56,447 nucleotides of DNA from positions 1-56,447 of the forward strand of contig JANWKU010000224.1 in the NCBI GenBank assembly GCA_025451215.1, given 5' to 3'. This DNA comes from Terriglobales bacterium. GTDB lineage: Bacteria; Acidobacteriota; Terriglobia; Terriglobales; Acidobacteriaceae. The position numbers and the translations under genes are program-made. Below the pieces are notes generated by a model. It had not been told where the DNA came from. It worked only from the letters and a program-made list of their open reading frames with translations, and ran no database searches. Below are positions 1 through 8,391 of this stretch, piece by piece (the first letter of the stretch is position 1; every line of letters starts with the position of its first letter).

Positions 1-1103
1 ATTATTCCGTCCGCTGGACGGGAGTTCTCGTCCCGGCGGCGGATGGGAATTATGTGGTCGGCTTTACCGGGCAGGACGGCTACCGGCTTTGGCTGGATGG
101 AAAATTGCTGGTCGAAGACTGGACGCTACATCATCCTCCCTCGACGAATACAGCAATGGTAAGCCTGAAGAAGGGGCAAGCGTATTCAATCAAGATTGAA
201 TACTTCCAGTCCATTCGTTTTTCTGAGGCACACCTGGTGTGGAACATGCCCGGCCATGATGAGCAGGACGCGGTGAATGCTGCCCGCAAGGCTGATTTGG
301 TAATCGTCGTGGTTGGTCTTTCGGCGCACGTGGAAGGCGAGGAGATGAGAGTTCATGCCGATGGATTCGCGGGAGGCGACCGTACCAAGATTGAATTGCC
401 AGCGCCGCAAAAGGCGCTGTTGGAAAAAGTTGCGGCTGCGGGCAAGCCGACAATCCTATTGCTGGTGAATGGTAGTGCCCTGGCCGTGAACTGGGCGGAT
501 GAAAATCTCCCGGCGATTGTAGAAGCCTGGTACCCGGGAGAAGAAGGTGGAACAGCCGTTGCCGAAGCTCTGGCTGGCGATTTCAGTCCCAGCGGCCGTT
601 TGCCGGTAACGTTTTATAAATCGGAGAGCCAGCTTCCGGCCTTCGAGGATTACTCCATGGCCAACCGCACGTATCGTTACTTCACCGGGGAACCGCTATA
701 TCCATTTGGCTATGGCCTGAGCTACACATCGTTTGGGTACAGCAATCCGCATGTGGAGAATGGCAACGTGATTTCCGCGGACGTAACCAATAACGGCACA
801 ATGGCGGGCGACGAGGTCGTGCAGTTATATCTCACCCATGTGGGGATAGCGGGCGCACCGTTGCGATCGCTGGAGGGTTTCCAGCATGTGCATCTGGAAC
901 CGGGACAAAAGCAGAGCGTTACCTTTATGTTGAGCGACCGGCAGTTGAGCGTTGTGGATGAAGCAGGGAACCGCCGAGTGATGCCGGGGAACGTGGATGT
1001 ATGGATTGGCGGAGGCCAGCCGGTAACCCGTTCTGGCTTGGAGAAAGCGTCTGGCGTTGAAACGCATCTAGCGATCACGAAAGAAGTGGCGCTGCCCGAG
1101 TAG
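1..1103 (+). CDS. GH3 family beta-glucosidase/xylosidase, C-terminal part (5' end outside window)
   Basis: The frame is open from base 3 at the left edge, so the start lies upstream and about 366 residues are visible. In order: the end of a PA14-like beta domain (DGYRLWLDG region), the second half of the GH3 alpha/beta sandwich (ADLVIVVVG, then a GEE motif that matches the usual acid/base glutamate region of the family), the GRLPVTF and YPFGYGLSYT motifs, and a C-terminal fibronectin III-like domain (VTNNGTMAGDEVVQLY). PA14 inserted in the GH3 C-terminal domain is a known arrangement. The enzyme should remove terminal glucose or xylose from plant-derived oligosaccharides. Substrate and signal peptide cannot be judged from this fragment. 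Confidence 0.93.
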   Translation, partial: YSVRWTGVLVPAADGNYVVGFTGQDGYRLWLDGKLLVEDWTLHHPPSTNTAMVSLKKGQAYSIKIEYFQSIRFSEAHLVWNMPGHDEQDAVNAARKADLVIVVVGLSAHVEGEEMRVHADGFAGGDRTKIELPAPQKALLEKVAAAGKPTILLLVNGSALAVNWADENLPAIVEAWYPGEEGGTAVAEALAGDFSPSGRLPVTFYKSESQLPAFEDYSMANRTYRYFTGEPLYPFGYGLSYTSFGYSNPHVENGNVISADVTNNGTMAGDEVVQLYLTHVGIAGAPLRSLEGFQHVHLEPGQKQSVTFMLSDRQLSVVDEAGNRRVMPGNVDVWIGGGQPVTRSGLEKASGVETHLAITKEVALPE

Positions 1104-1262
1104 GAGGCCATTTCGTGCGATTTAGAAAACCAACGCTGGGGCAGTCCGACTTTCGCTGTTAAGATAAAGGACAGTCGGAGCGAGCTGAAAGGTCGGCTTC
1201 TAGCTCAGGATGAAGCCCGCGCCAGCGGGCCATTCGCTACATGGAAGAGTTCCATGCTGGAA

Positions 1263-1339
1263 GGGCGGTTAGCTCAGTTGGTTAGAGCGTCTCGCTTACA
1301 CCGAGAAGGCCGCAGGTTCGAGTCCTGCACTGCCCACCA
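1263..1339 (+). tRNA. tRNA-Val (anticodon UAC)
   Basis: The sequence folds as a full cloverleaf. The acceptor stem pairs GGGCGGT with ACTGCCC (one G-T pair), the D arm contains AGCTCAGTTGGTTAGAGC, the anticodon stem TCTCG/CGAGA encloses CTTACAC with anticodon TAC, and the T arm has the canonical GGTTCGAGTCC. The discriminator is A and the CCA end is encoded. UAC reads GUA valine codons. I see no neighbouring tRNA. Confidence 0.97.
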
Positions 1340-1546
1340 AATCACCCGCACCGTTTTTTCTGACCCGCTTTCGCGGTTCTTTCCGGGCAGCCCAAACGGT
1401 ACTCCCACACCCCAAAGTTCAGCGCCTAAAACTGGGCTGAACTGTCTCTTCCGGCCAAGGTTACCCTGTGACTTCTGAGGGAACTAGTGTGTTGTGTGCA
1501 AGGTAAAAGCCAAGTAATATTCTGTGCGCGGAGGGACCTCCTTTGT

Positions 1547-3493
1547 ATGTGCGAGTGGAAGCGTGTCCACGGATTAGTCATTGCCATGATGTTAGTGCTT
1601 GCGGGGTGCGGTGGCGGTTACGGAGGAACCTCGTCAGGTGGTGGAAATAGTACGCCGCCACCAGTGCCAGCGGTCCCGTCCGGCGCGACCGCGACGGCAG
1701 GTGACTCGCAGGCAGTGGTGTCGTGGACGGCTGTTACAGGCGCGACCAGTTACCACGTAAAGCGCTCATCCACGACAGGTGGTCCATACACGCAAGTGGG
1801 AGCGCCGACTTCCGCGACCTTTACCGACACCGGGCTTACTGATGGCACGAAATATTTCTATGTGATTTCGGCGGTGAATGCGGGTGGGGAGAGCGCAAAT
1901 TCCGCTGAAGTTTCCGCCACACCCCTGGTTCCTCCACCGGATATAACCATTACGATTGATCCGAACGCGACCCAGCCGATTTCTCCCTGGATTTATGGCA
2001 TCAATTCATATTCAGGGGGCGCGAATCCGCCGTTCACCTTGGACCGTGCCGGCGGGAACCGATGGACTGCCTACAACTGGGAGAACAATTTTTCCAACGC
2101 AGGCAATGATTTTAATTATGAAAGCGACACTTTTCTGGACAGCAGCCAGGTTCCTGCAGATGCCGTGAGCAAATTCATCACGGCGGACCAGAGCGTTGGC
2201 TTGGCCAGCCTTATGACTGTGCAACTTCAGGGGCTCGTTTCAGCCGATGATAGTGGCGACGTAAGCGTTACGAATCCTCCGGACCTGTCGCGCTTCAAAA
2301 CTGTGGTGGACAAAAAGAGCACCATAACCACTGATCCTTTCACGACTACGCCGCCCACGACCGATGCGAATGTCTATATGGACGAATTCCTGTGGGCGCT
2401 CGATCAAAAATTCACGGGTAAGAATATCTTTGGCGCTTCGCCCAATTTGCCGACTTTTGTAAGTTTGGACAATGAGCCGGAGTTGTGGAACTCAACACAT
2501 TTGGAAGTGCAGGGACACACGCAAATTACATCGGACGCTTACATTGCTAAAACCATTACCCTGACCGAAGCCCTGAAAGATCAGTTCCCGAACCTGATTA
2601 TTTTTGGACCGGTCGATTATGGTTTCCAGGGCCTCTACAACTGGCAGGGCGAATTGGCATCCACACCTACGGGAAGTAATTGGTTCCCTGACAAATATCT
2701 TACGCAGCTAAAAACAGCCTCAACCACTTATGGCAAGCCGCTCGTGGATGATTATGATTTTCACTGGTATCCGGAGGTATATGACGCCAGCGGCACGCGG
2801 ATTGTTTCCATGAGTAGCGCAACACTGAGTGATGCCGACGTACAACTCATCGTGCAGGCGCCGCGTGATCTGTGGGACCCCACCTTTCACGATCCGAACA
2901 ACAGTAATCCGTGGATTTACAACGAACTGGGAATGACTCCGGTTCGCATTATTTCGCGGCTACAAGCGAAGATCGCCTCGGAATATCCTGGGACGAAGCT
3001 TTCGATCACAGAATATGAAGGCGGCGGGTGGAACCATATCGCAGGGACGGTAGCGGAAGCCGATATGCTCGGAATATTCGGAGTTCAGGGACTGTTCGCC
3101 GCGAACTTGTGGCCTCCTAGCGGCACGTTTGATTATGCGGTGGCGGGTTTCAGGGCATTTCGCGGTTTTGATGGAGCCGGCGCTAACTTCGGCGATACCT
3201 CGGTATCGGCAACTTCCAGTGATGTTTCCAAGGTGGCGGTTTATGCCAGCACGGACAGCACCAATGCCGGGCGCGCGGTATTGGTGGCAATTAATCGCAC
3301 GACCGCCTCGCACACCGTGGCGATAAATGGGCTCTCTGTTTCCGGAACCGCTTCCATTTATCACATTACGGCGGCCACCGCGACAGGGCAGAACCCGGTT
3401 CATCCTGTAGCGGCGGGTACGATGCCGGTGAGCGGGACATCGCTGACAGTTACGTTGCCGGCATTGAGCGTGACTACGATTGATGTTGAATGA
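1547..3493 (+). CDS. GH44-like glycoside hydrolase, FN3-containing lipoprotein
   Basis: A 648-aa protein that starts at ATG 1547, preceded by GGAGGG at 1530-1535; the frame also extends to a GTG at 1487, but only 1547 gives a good signal. The N-terminus is a lipoprotein signal ending in LAGC (Cys21), followed by a Gly/Ser/Pro linker, an FN3 domain (about 38-122) and a GH44 catalytic domain marked by GGNRWTAYNWENN. DNEPELW (Glu310) matches the family acid/base and ITEYEGGG (Glu489) the nucleophile. GH44 enzymes are endoglucanases/xyloglucanases. Surface anchoring and the GH3 enzyme upstream suggest stepwise hydrolysis of beta-glucans, which is inference. Confidence 0.88.
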   Translation: MCEWKRVHGLVIAMMLVLAGCGGGYGGTSSGGGNSTPPPVPAVPSGATATAGDSQAVVSWTAVTGATSYHVKRSSTTGGPYTQVGAPTSATFTDTGLTDGTKYFYVISAVNAGGESANSAEVSATPLVPPPDITITIDPNATQPISPWIYGINSYSGGANPPFTLDRAGGNRWTAYNWENNFSNAGNDFNYESDTFLDSSQVPADAVSKFITADQSVGLASLMTVQLQGLVSADDSGDVSVTNPPDLSRFKTVVDKKSTITTDPFTTTPPTTDANVYMDEFLWALDQKFTGKNIFGASPNLPTFVSLDNEPELWNSTHLEVQGHTQITSDAYIAKTITLTEALKDQFPNLIIFGPVDYGFQGLYNWQGELASTPTGSNWFPDKYLTQLKTASTTYGKPLVDDYDFHWYPEVYDASGTRIVSMSSATLSDADVQLIVQAPRDLWDPTFHDPNNSNPWIYNELGMTPVRIISRLQAKIASEYPGTKLSITEYEGGGWNHIAGTVAEADMLGIFGVQGLFAANLWPPSGTFDYAVAGFRAFRGFDGAGANFGDTSVSATSSDVSKVAVYASTDSTNAGRAVLVAINRTTASHTVAINGLSVSGTASIYHITAATATGQNPVHPVAAGTMPVSGTSLTVTLPALSVTTIDVE

Positions 3494-3556
3494 GCGGAGG
3501 TTGAATGAGGCGAAGCGAAGACAGGGTGATTGTTGCTGGTAGATCGTAACAGGGAA

Positions 3557-4546
3557 CTACTCTGAAACCGTGTGCTCTTCGCTGCCCTGGGCGCGAAGCA
3601 CGCGGTCCACGGAATACGGCGCGCGCCGGTTGGGCTCGTGATAGTAGCGGACCTGCATCTCTCCCAGAAGGCCAATTGCCAGCAGGTTAAATCCGGCGAG
3701 GAGAAGAACAGCGGCAAAAATCATCAAGGGGCCGTGCGCGGCCATGATGCTGGCGTGATAGAGGAACTTTTCGGCGAGCAGCCAGAAGGCGACGCCCGAT
3801 CCGGCGAAGATGCTGAACATTCCTAATGTGCCGAAAAAGTGCAGCGGCCGTCCCAGATAACGAAGCAAAAAGCGAATCGTAAGAAGATCGAAAAACACGC
3901 GAAAGGTGCGCGAAATGCCGTAGTGGGAAACTCCGCGTTCGCGGTTCACATTCTTGATGGGCACTTCGCAAATGGAAGCGCCATGCCAGGAAGCCAATGC
4001 CGGAATAAAGCGGTGCAGTTCGCCATAAAGTGGAATCTGCTCCAGAATTTCGCGGCGATAGGCTTTGAAGGTTGTGCCAAAATCGTGAATGTCCACGCCG
4101 CTGAATTTAGCCATCAGCCAATTCGCGCAGCGGGAAGGTATGCGGCGCAGCCAAAGATTATCAATACGGCGCTTGCGCCAGCCGCTGACAATGTCATAAC
4201 CCTCCGCGATTTTCTCCAGAAATAGAGGAATGTCCGCGGGATCGTGTTGCAGGTCGCCATCCATCGCAATGATGTAGGTACCACGAGCATGATGAAACCC
4301 GGCAGCCAGCGCCGATGTCTGGCCGAAATTCCGGCGCAGGCGGACGACCGTGACGCGGCTATCTACGGTGGCAATTTCCCGCAGCAAGTTGAAGGTGCGG
4401 TCTTGCGAGCCATCATCCACCAGCACGATTTCAAACGATTCTCCGTGCGCTTCCATGACGGCCTTCAGGCGGTCATAGAGGTCGGTGACGTTCTCCTGCT
4501 CATTGTGCAGGGGAACCACGATGGAATATTGAGGCATTACGGACAT
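3557..4546 (-). CDS. Family 2 glycosyltransferase, polyprenyl-phosphate (DPM1/ArnC-like) type
   Basis: A 329-aa protein. ATG 4546 gives the standard N-terminus (MSVMPQYSIVVPLHNE); a GTG at 4630 would add 28 low-complexity residues. A GT-A domain carries VDDGSQD and MDGDLQHDP, the nucleotide-sugar and metal-binding signatures. Two C-terminal membrane helices (FFGTLGMFSIFAGSG... and MIFAAVLLLAGFNLLAIG) end in GEMQVRYYHE. Such enzymes transfer a sugar from a nucleotide donor to undecaprenyl phosphate at the inner face of the membrane for envelope glycans. The sugar cannot be told from sequence. It converges on the GH44 gene and lies downstream of the inositol phosphate synthase on the same strand. 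Confidence 0.88.
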   Translation of the reverse strand: MSVMPQYSIVVPLHNEQENVTDLYDRLKAVMEAHGESFEIVLVDDGSQDRTFNLLREIATVDSRVTVVRLRRNFGQTSALAAGFHHARGTYIIAMDGDLQHDPADIPLFLEKIAEGYDIVSGWRKRRIDNLWLRRIPSRCANWLMAKFSGVDIHDFGTTFKAYRREILEQIPLYGELHRFIPALASWHGASICEVPIKNVNRERGVSHYGISRTFRVFFDLLTIRFLLRYLGRPLHFFGTLGMFSIFAGSGVAFWLLAEKFLYHASIMAAHGPLMIFAAVLLLAGFNLLAIGLLGEMQVRYYHEPNRRAPYSVDRVLRAQGSEEHTVSE

Positions 4547-4624
4547 TATAAGGGGTGAATCGTTATTCTTGGTTGTTCTTGTTGGATTCCGGGGATTACT
4601 GTTGGGACTCTCTTTTTGTGGGGT

Positions 4625-4717
4625 AAGCACGGGCTTTCCTAATCGGCCCCACTACTACGCAGCCTTGCGATGCCGGCCGTTCCATCAAGCCTGAACGCGG
4701 ACGAGGGCGTCCGCGCC
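4625..4717. repeat. REP-like palindromic element
   Basis: This gene-free stretch between the GT2 start and the ino1 stop holds a perfect hairpin, stem CGCGGACG/CGTCCGCG with loop AGGG (4696-4715), followed by CGCC. At 4625-4634 it also has AAGCACGGGC, which recurs exactly at 26504-26513 beside the RAYT gene. The general form resembles the palindrome at 26509-26524, so I place it in the same REP-like family. It lies directly downstream of the ino1 stop codon on its transcribed strand. Confidence 0.55.
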
Positions 4718-4723
4718 ACAGAA

Positions 4724-6085
4724 CTAGTCGTAATACTCCAATCCCAAATGGGTGATCATTTCCTCGCCTTTTAAGTGGCGGAGGGTGTTCTTCAGCTTCA
4801 TGGATTGGATGAAGAGATCGTGTTCGGGATAGAGGCCGGGGGCGGTCATGGGAGACTTGAAGAAGAAGCTCAGCCATTCCTGGATGCCCTTGCCCCGCAA
4901 TTCAGAGCTGCGCTTTGCCAAATCGAGGAACAAGACCAGGTCGAGGACGATTGGGGCAGCGAGGATGGAGTCGCGGCAGAGGAAATCAACCTTAATCTGC
5001 ATCGGATAGCCGAGCCATCCGAAGATATCAATGTTGTCCCAACCTTCTTTGTTATCACCACGTGGCGGGTAATAGTTAATGCGAACCTTGTGATAAAACT
5101 TGCCATACAAGTCGGGATAGAGATCTGGCTGGAGGATGTGTTCGAGGACCGAGAGTTTGGATTCTTCCTTGGTTTTGAACGAACCGGGATCGTCCAGAAC
5201 TTCTCCATCGCGATTGCCCAGGATGTTTGTGGAGAACCATCCATTCAACCCAAGCAAACGAGCTTTGAAACCGGGAGCCAGAATGGTCTTCATCAAGGTC
5301 TGTCCGGTCTTGAAATCTTTGCCGCAGATCGGCGCTTCGTTCTTGCGCGAAAGTTCCTGCATCACTGGCAGATCAACCGTTAAATTAGGCGCGCCATTCG
5401 CGAAGGGCACTCCTTCCATCAAGGACGCATAGGCATAAATCATGGAGGGAGCAATATTCTCGTCATTTTCTCGCAGGGCCTTTTCAAAGGCCTTTAGCGA
5501 CTGGTGGGCTGCGCTGGGCTGAATAAATGTTTCCGTGGATCCGCACCAGATGGTCACAAGGCGGCTTGCGCCGGAAGTCTTGCCAAAGTTGCGGATATCG
5601 TCGCGGACCTGCTCGGCGAGGTCCATTTTCGTTTTGCCCTTCTTCACATTGGGACCGTCAATCTTCTTGACGTAGTTGCGGTCGAAGACAGCTTTCTGCG
5701 GCTTGATGGAACTCAGGAAAGGTTTGATTTCGTCGAGCATTTCACGATCAAGCACGCCGGCCTTGGTGGCGGCAGCGTGCATGTCGTCCTCAAAAATGTC
5801 CCAACCGGTAAAGACGAGATCGTTCAATGTCGCGAGCGGCACGAATTCTTTTACTTTAGGAGAGCGGGCATCCGTGCGCTTTCCCAACCGGATCGTCCCC
5901 ATTTGCGTGACTGAGCCGATGGGTTTAGCCAAGCCCTTGCGAACGGCTTCCACGCCGGCAACAAATGTAGTGGCCACGGCGCCCATGCCGGGAATCATGA
6001 TGCCGAGTTTGCCTTTGGCTGGCTGAATCTCACTGCCGTTGTGCTTTGCCGTTTCCTTCTTCACACTTTTACGCTGCGTCGCCAT
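4724..6085 (-). CDS. ino1: myo-Inositol-1-phosphate synthase
   Basis: A 453-aa protein starting at ATG 6085. A lysine-rich leader of about 25 residues precedes the NAD-binding Rossmann motif PGMGAVATT (residues 32-40). Further family hallmarks are GTIRLGKR, TGWDIFEDD, the conserved stretch CGKDFKTGQT, and NILGNRDG near the active site. The enzyme converts glucose-6-phosphate to 1D-myo-inositol-3-phosphate with catalytic NAD. Its sequence is of the bacterial 440-460-aa type. Products may feed inositol phospholipids or a compatible solute; nothing next to it decides which. No phosphatidylinositol synthase is seen in the window. Confidence 0.93.
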   Translation of the reverse strand: MATQRKSVKKETAKHNGSEIQPAKGKLGIMIPGMGAVATTFVAGVEAVRKGLAKPIGSVTQMGTIRLGKRTDARSPKVKEFVPLATLNDLVFTGWDIFEDDMHAAATKAGVLDREMLDEIKPFLSSIKPQKAVFDRNYVKKIDGPNVKKGKTKMDLAEQVRDDIRNFGKTSGASRLVTIWCGSTETFIQPSAAHQSLKAFEKALRENDENIAPSMIYAYASLMEGVPFANGAPNLTVDLPVMQELSRKNEAPICGKDFKTGQTLMKTILAPGFKARLLGLNGWFSTNILGNRDGEVLDDPGSFKTKEESKLSVLEHILQPDLYPDLYGKFYHKVRINYYPPRGDNKEGWDNIDIFGWLGYPMQIKVDFLCRDSILAAPIVLDLVLFLDLAKRSSELRGKGIQEWLSFFFKSPMTAPGLYPEHDLFIQSMKLKNTLRHLKGEEMITHLGLEYYD

Positions 6086-6235
6086 GGTCTGCCGCTTCCT
6101 GATTAGAATTTTGCGATTGAAATAAACGGTAATGTTCTCGTATTAAGAGATGAATTGCAACCCGGCGGGGCCGAATGAGCAGGATCACGCCTCAACGGTA
6201 AGAACGAGCATTCGGTGGAATGAGCGCGCGGCATG

Positions 6236-6862
6236 TTATTCCGCGGTGCGAATGCGATTCTGCCAGTGGGACCACACGAACCAGATGAATCCGATGCCCA
6301 GCGCGGCGATTATGACAACATCGAACTTGTGGAGATACTTTCCCAGTTCACGCCAGTGTTCCCCCATTTTCATGCCGAAATATGCCAACGCCATGCACCA
6401 CGGCCAAGACCCTAAAAAGGTATAAATATGGAAGCGCGCTCGTGGCATGCGGGCGATTCCAGCAGGCAAGGCAATGAACGTTCGGACGACGGGCAACATG
6501 CGGGCGACGATGACAGCCAGATATCCCCAGCGGTGAAAGAAGCGGTCTGCCCAATCCAGCTCGCGGTGCGAGAGGAGAATCCATCGTCCGTAACGCTCGA
6601 CGAGGGGGCGGCCTCCATAGCAGCCGATCTCGTAAGCAACCAGTGACCCGAGATTGCAGCCGATCGCTCCGGCGGTTGCGACCCAGAACAACTTCATCGT
6701 CCCGGTAAAAACAAGGTATCCGGCAAAGGGCATGATGAGTTCAGAGGGCAAGGGAATGCATGCCGACTCGATACCCATGAGAATTGCTACGCCCGCGTAG
6801 CCGGTCGCTTTTATCAGAGAAGCGATAAATACAAACAGAACTGCTAGGATTTTTTCAGTCAT
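6236..6862 (-). CDS. DedA family membrane protein
   Basis: A 208-aa integral membrane protein starting at ATG 6862. It shows the DedA signature ESACIPLPSE near residues 32-41 followed by a hydrophobic re-entrant region, and the second motif ARMLPVVRTFIALPAG around residue 120-135. Four to five hydrophobic segments are visible, the last near residue 185-200. DedA/VTT proteins act in the inner membrane; members have been linked to undecaprenyl-phosphate or phospholipid translocation and to proton motive force. A second VTT protein lies at 33626-34279. No close operon partner is evident. Confidence 0.9.
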   Translation of the reverse strand: MTEKILAVLFVFIASLIKATGYAGVAILMGIESACIPLPSELIMPFAGYLVFTGTMKLFWVATAGAIGCNLGSLVAYEIGCYGGRPLVERYGRWILLSHRELDWADRFFHRWGYLAVIVARMLPVVRTFIALPAGIARMPRARFHIYTFLGSWPWCMALAYFGMKMGEHWRELGKYLHKFDVVIIAALGIGFIWFVWSHWQNRIRTAE

Positions 6863-6948
6863 GAATAAGTGCGAAGATTTTAGCGGCTGTTGGTAGCTTG
6901 TTTGCGTCTTATTTCAGACGCTAAGCTCCAAGTGCTAACGCGAGAGTA

Positions 6949-7173
6949 CTAGAAGCTGCCGTCCTGAGTAAATGTGAAACCCGGCAATAAGGCTCCCTCG
7001 GCGCTTTTCGTGACTTTGATGCGAACTGTGGGGGCGTCGGGTGCGGTAATTCCCGCGGGGCGTAACACGGCATACTTTGTGAAGACTTCGTCATAGACCT
7101 TGGTCACCAGATAATCCTGACCATCGGCGTCACTGCGCCAGACTTGCCCCAGTAGGATTGTTTTTACGGCCAC
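6949..7173 (-). CDS. Small conserved-looking protein of unknown function
   Basis: A 74-aa protein with a GTG start at 7173, preceded by GGGGGAAAT four bases upstream, which supports the start. The sequence has no signal peptide, membrane helix or cysteine. It reads like one small beta-rich domain (GQVWRSDADGQDYLVTKVY...). I do not recognise the family. It is transcribed away from the nth gene, with 180 bases between them, and lies 86 bases upstream of dedA on the same strand. Confidence 0.6.
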   Translation of the reverse strand: MAVKTILLGQVWRSDADGQDYLVTKVYDEVFTKYAVLRPAGITAPDAPTVRIKVTKSAEGALLPGFTFTQDGSF

Positions 7174-7353
7174 ATTTCCCCCATTGCTGCCAATTCAGAC
7201 TACCTAGCTCGCCTGCCGCCGTCAATGATGCGGAGCATTACCAAAGGGAATTTCATGGCGGAATCGGAGCTACCGCAAAGCATCTGGTACCATGATTTTT
7301 TCGCTCGTGAACTAACCGGAACCTGCGGTTCCGAGGGAAAATAAGGAGTTTTC

Positions 7354-8274
7354 ATGCCACGCGGTAGCACCGTCCGCCAACCTGCAAAGACAGGACGCCA
7401 CGAAGGTGTGCGCAAGCTGGGAAAAACACAGAAAGTCCAAGAGAAAAAACACATAGCTGCCTTGCGTGCCGGCCGAGTGGGAATGGGCAGAGTCCTCGCG
7501 GACTCTGCGGTCGCGGCAGGGGCAGGAGCGGCGAACAAACAATTGTCTGGCCGAAAATCGATCGCGGGTAAATCGGCTAGGAGTGCAAAAGGCTATAACC
7601 CCATTGCGCCGGAGCGGGTTGCTGAAATTCTCAAGCGTCTGAATGAACTCTATCCGGATGTCACTTGCGCCCTTACTCATAAGAACGCGTGGGAGCTTCT
7701 GGTGGCGACGATTCTTTCCGCGCAGTCTACGGACGTAAATGTAAATAAGGTCACGCCGGTTTTGTTCAGGAAATATCCCACTGTTCAGGACTTTGCCCGC
7801 CTGATGCCGGAAGAACTAGAGTCCGATATTCGTTCCACCGGCTTCTTTCGCAATAAGGCAAAGTCGGTGGTAGGAGCCGCAAAGATGATCGTCGCTGATT
7901 TTGGCGGCGAAGTCCCTACTGCCATCAACGATCTGCTTAAAGTGCCCGGCGTTGCCCGAAAAACAGCAAATGTGGTGCTCGGCACATGGTTCAAGATGGC
8001 TGAAGGCGTTGTTGTGGATACGCATGTAACGCGAATCTCGCGGCGGCTGGAACTTACCGAACAAGAAGACCCAAAGAAGATTGAACAGGATTTAATGCAA
8101 ATCATTCCGCGTGACCGATGGATACTGTTTTCCCATCAAATTATTTGGCATGGCCGCAAATTGTGTTTTGCCCGCAAACCGAAGTGCGCCGAGTGTCTGC
8201 TGGAAAATATTTGCCATGCCGGCGATAAAACGTGGAGTACGGTTGAGATGCACAAGAACGCTCAGCTCTTATGA
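7354..8274 (+). CDS. nth: Endonuclease III (DNA glycosylase/AP lyase)
   Basis: A 306-aa protein. The helix-hairpin-helix ends in GVARKTANV with the catalytic Lys203, and the catalytic Asp222 sits in VDTHV. Cys271, Cys278, Cys281 and Cys287 form the C-X6-C-X2-C-X5-C 4Fe-4S site. It removes oxidised pyrimidines and cleaves the abasic site. The start is supported by AAGGAG six bases before ATG 7354, so the basic, low-complexity extension of about 80 residues before the glycosylase domain (rich in Arg, Lys, Gly and Ala) seems to be translated; the usual bacterial enzyme is about 210-220 aa. Confidence 0.95.
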   Translation: MPRGSTVRQPAKTGRHEGVRKLGKTQKVQEKKHIAALRAGRVGMGRVLADSAVAAGAGAANKQLSGRKSIAGKSARSAKGYNPIAPERVAEILKRLNELYPDVTCALTHKNAWELLVATILSAQSTDVNVNKVTPVLFRKYPTVQDFARLMPEELESDIRSTGFFRNKAKSVVGAAKMIVADFGGEVPTAINDLLKVPGVARKTANVVLGTWFKMAEGVVVDTHVTRISRRLELTEQEDPKKIEQDLMQIIPRDRWILFSHQIIWHGRKLCFARKPKCAECLLENICHAGDKTWSTVEMHKNAQLL

Positions 8275-8391
8275 GTCCTTGTATGTCGAGCCGGACTGAT
8301 CGCATCGTTCGTCATCAACAGGAGAGACAAAATATAAGTTGCATGGTGCCATGTTTTACTCGTTCCTAAAGCACAGTTCAGGAGAGCATCC

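Noticed and set aside
1146-1178. TCCGACT/AGTCGGA inverted repeat after the GH3 gene as a terminator
   Set aside because: The stem is only 7 bp with a loop of about 20 bases and no T-run follows.
1254-1478. 74-aa frame over the tRNA gene
   Set aside because: The region is a complete tRNA-Val; the frame is accidental.
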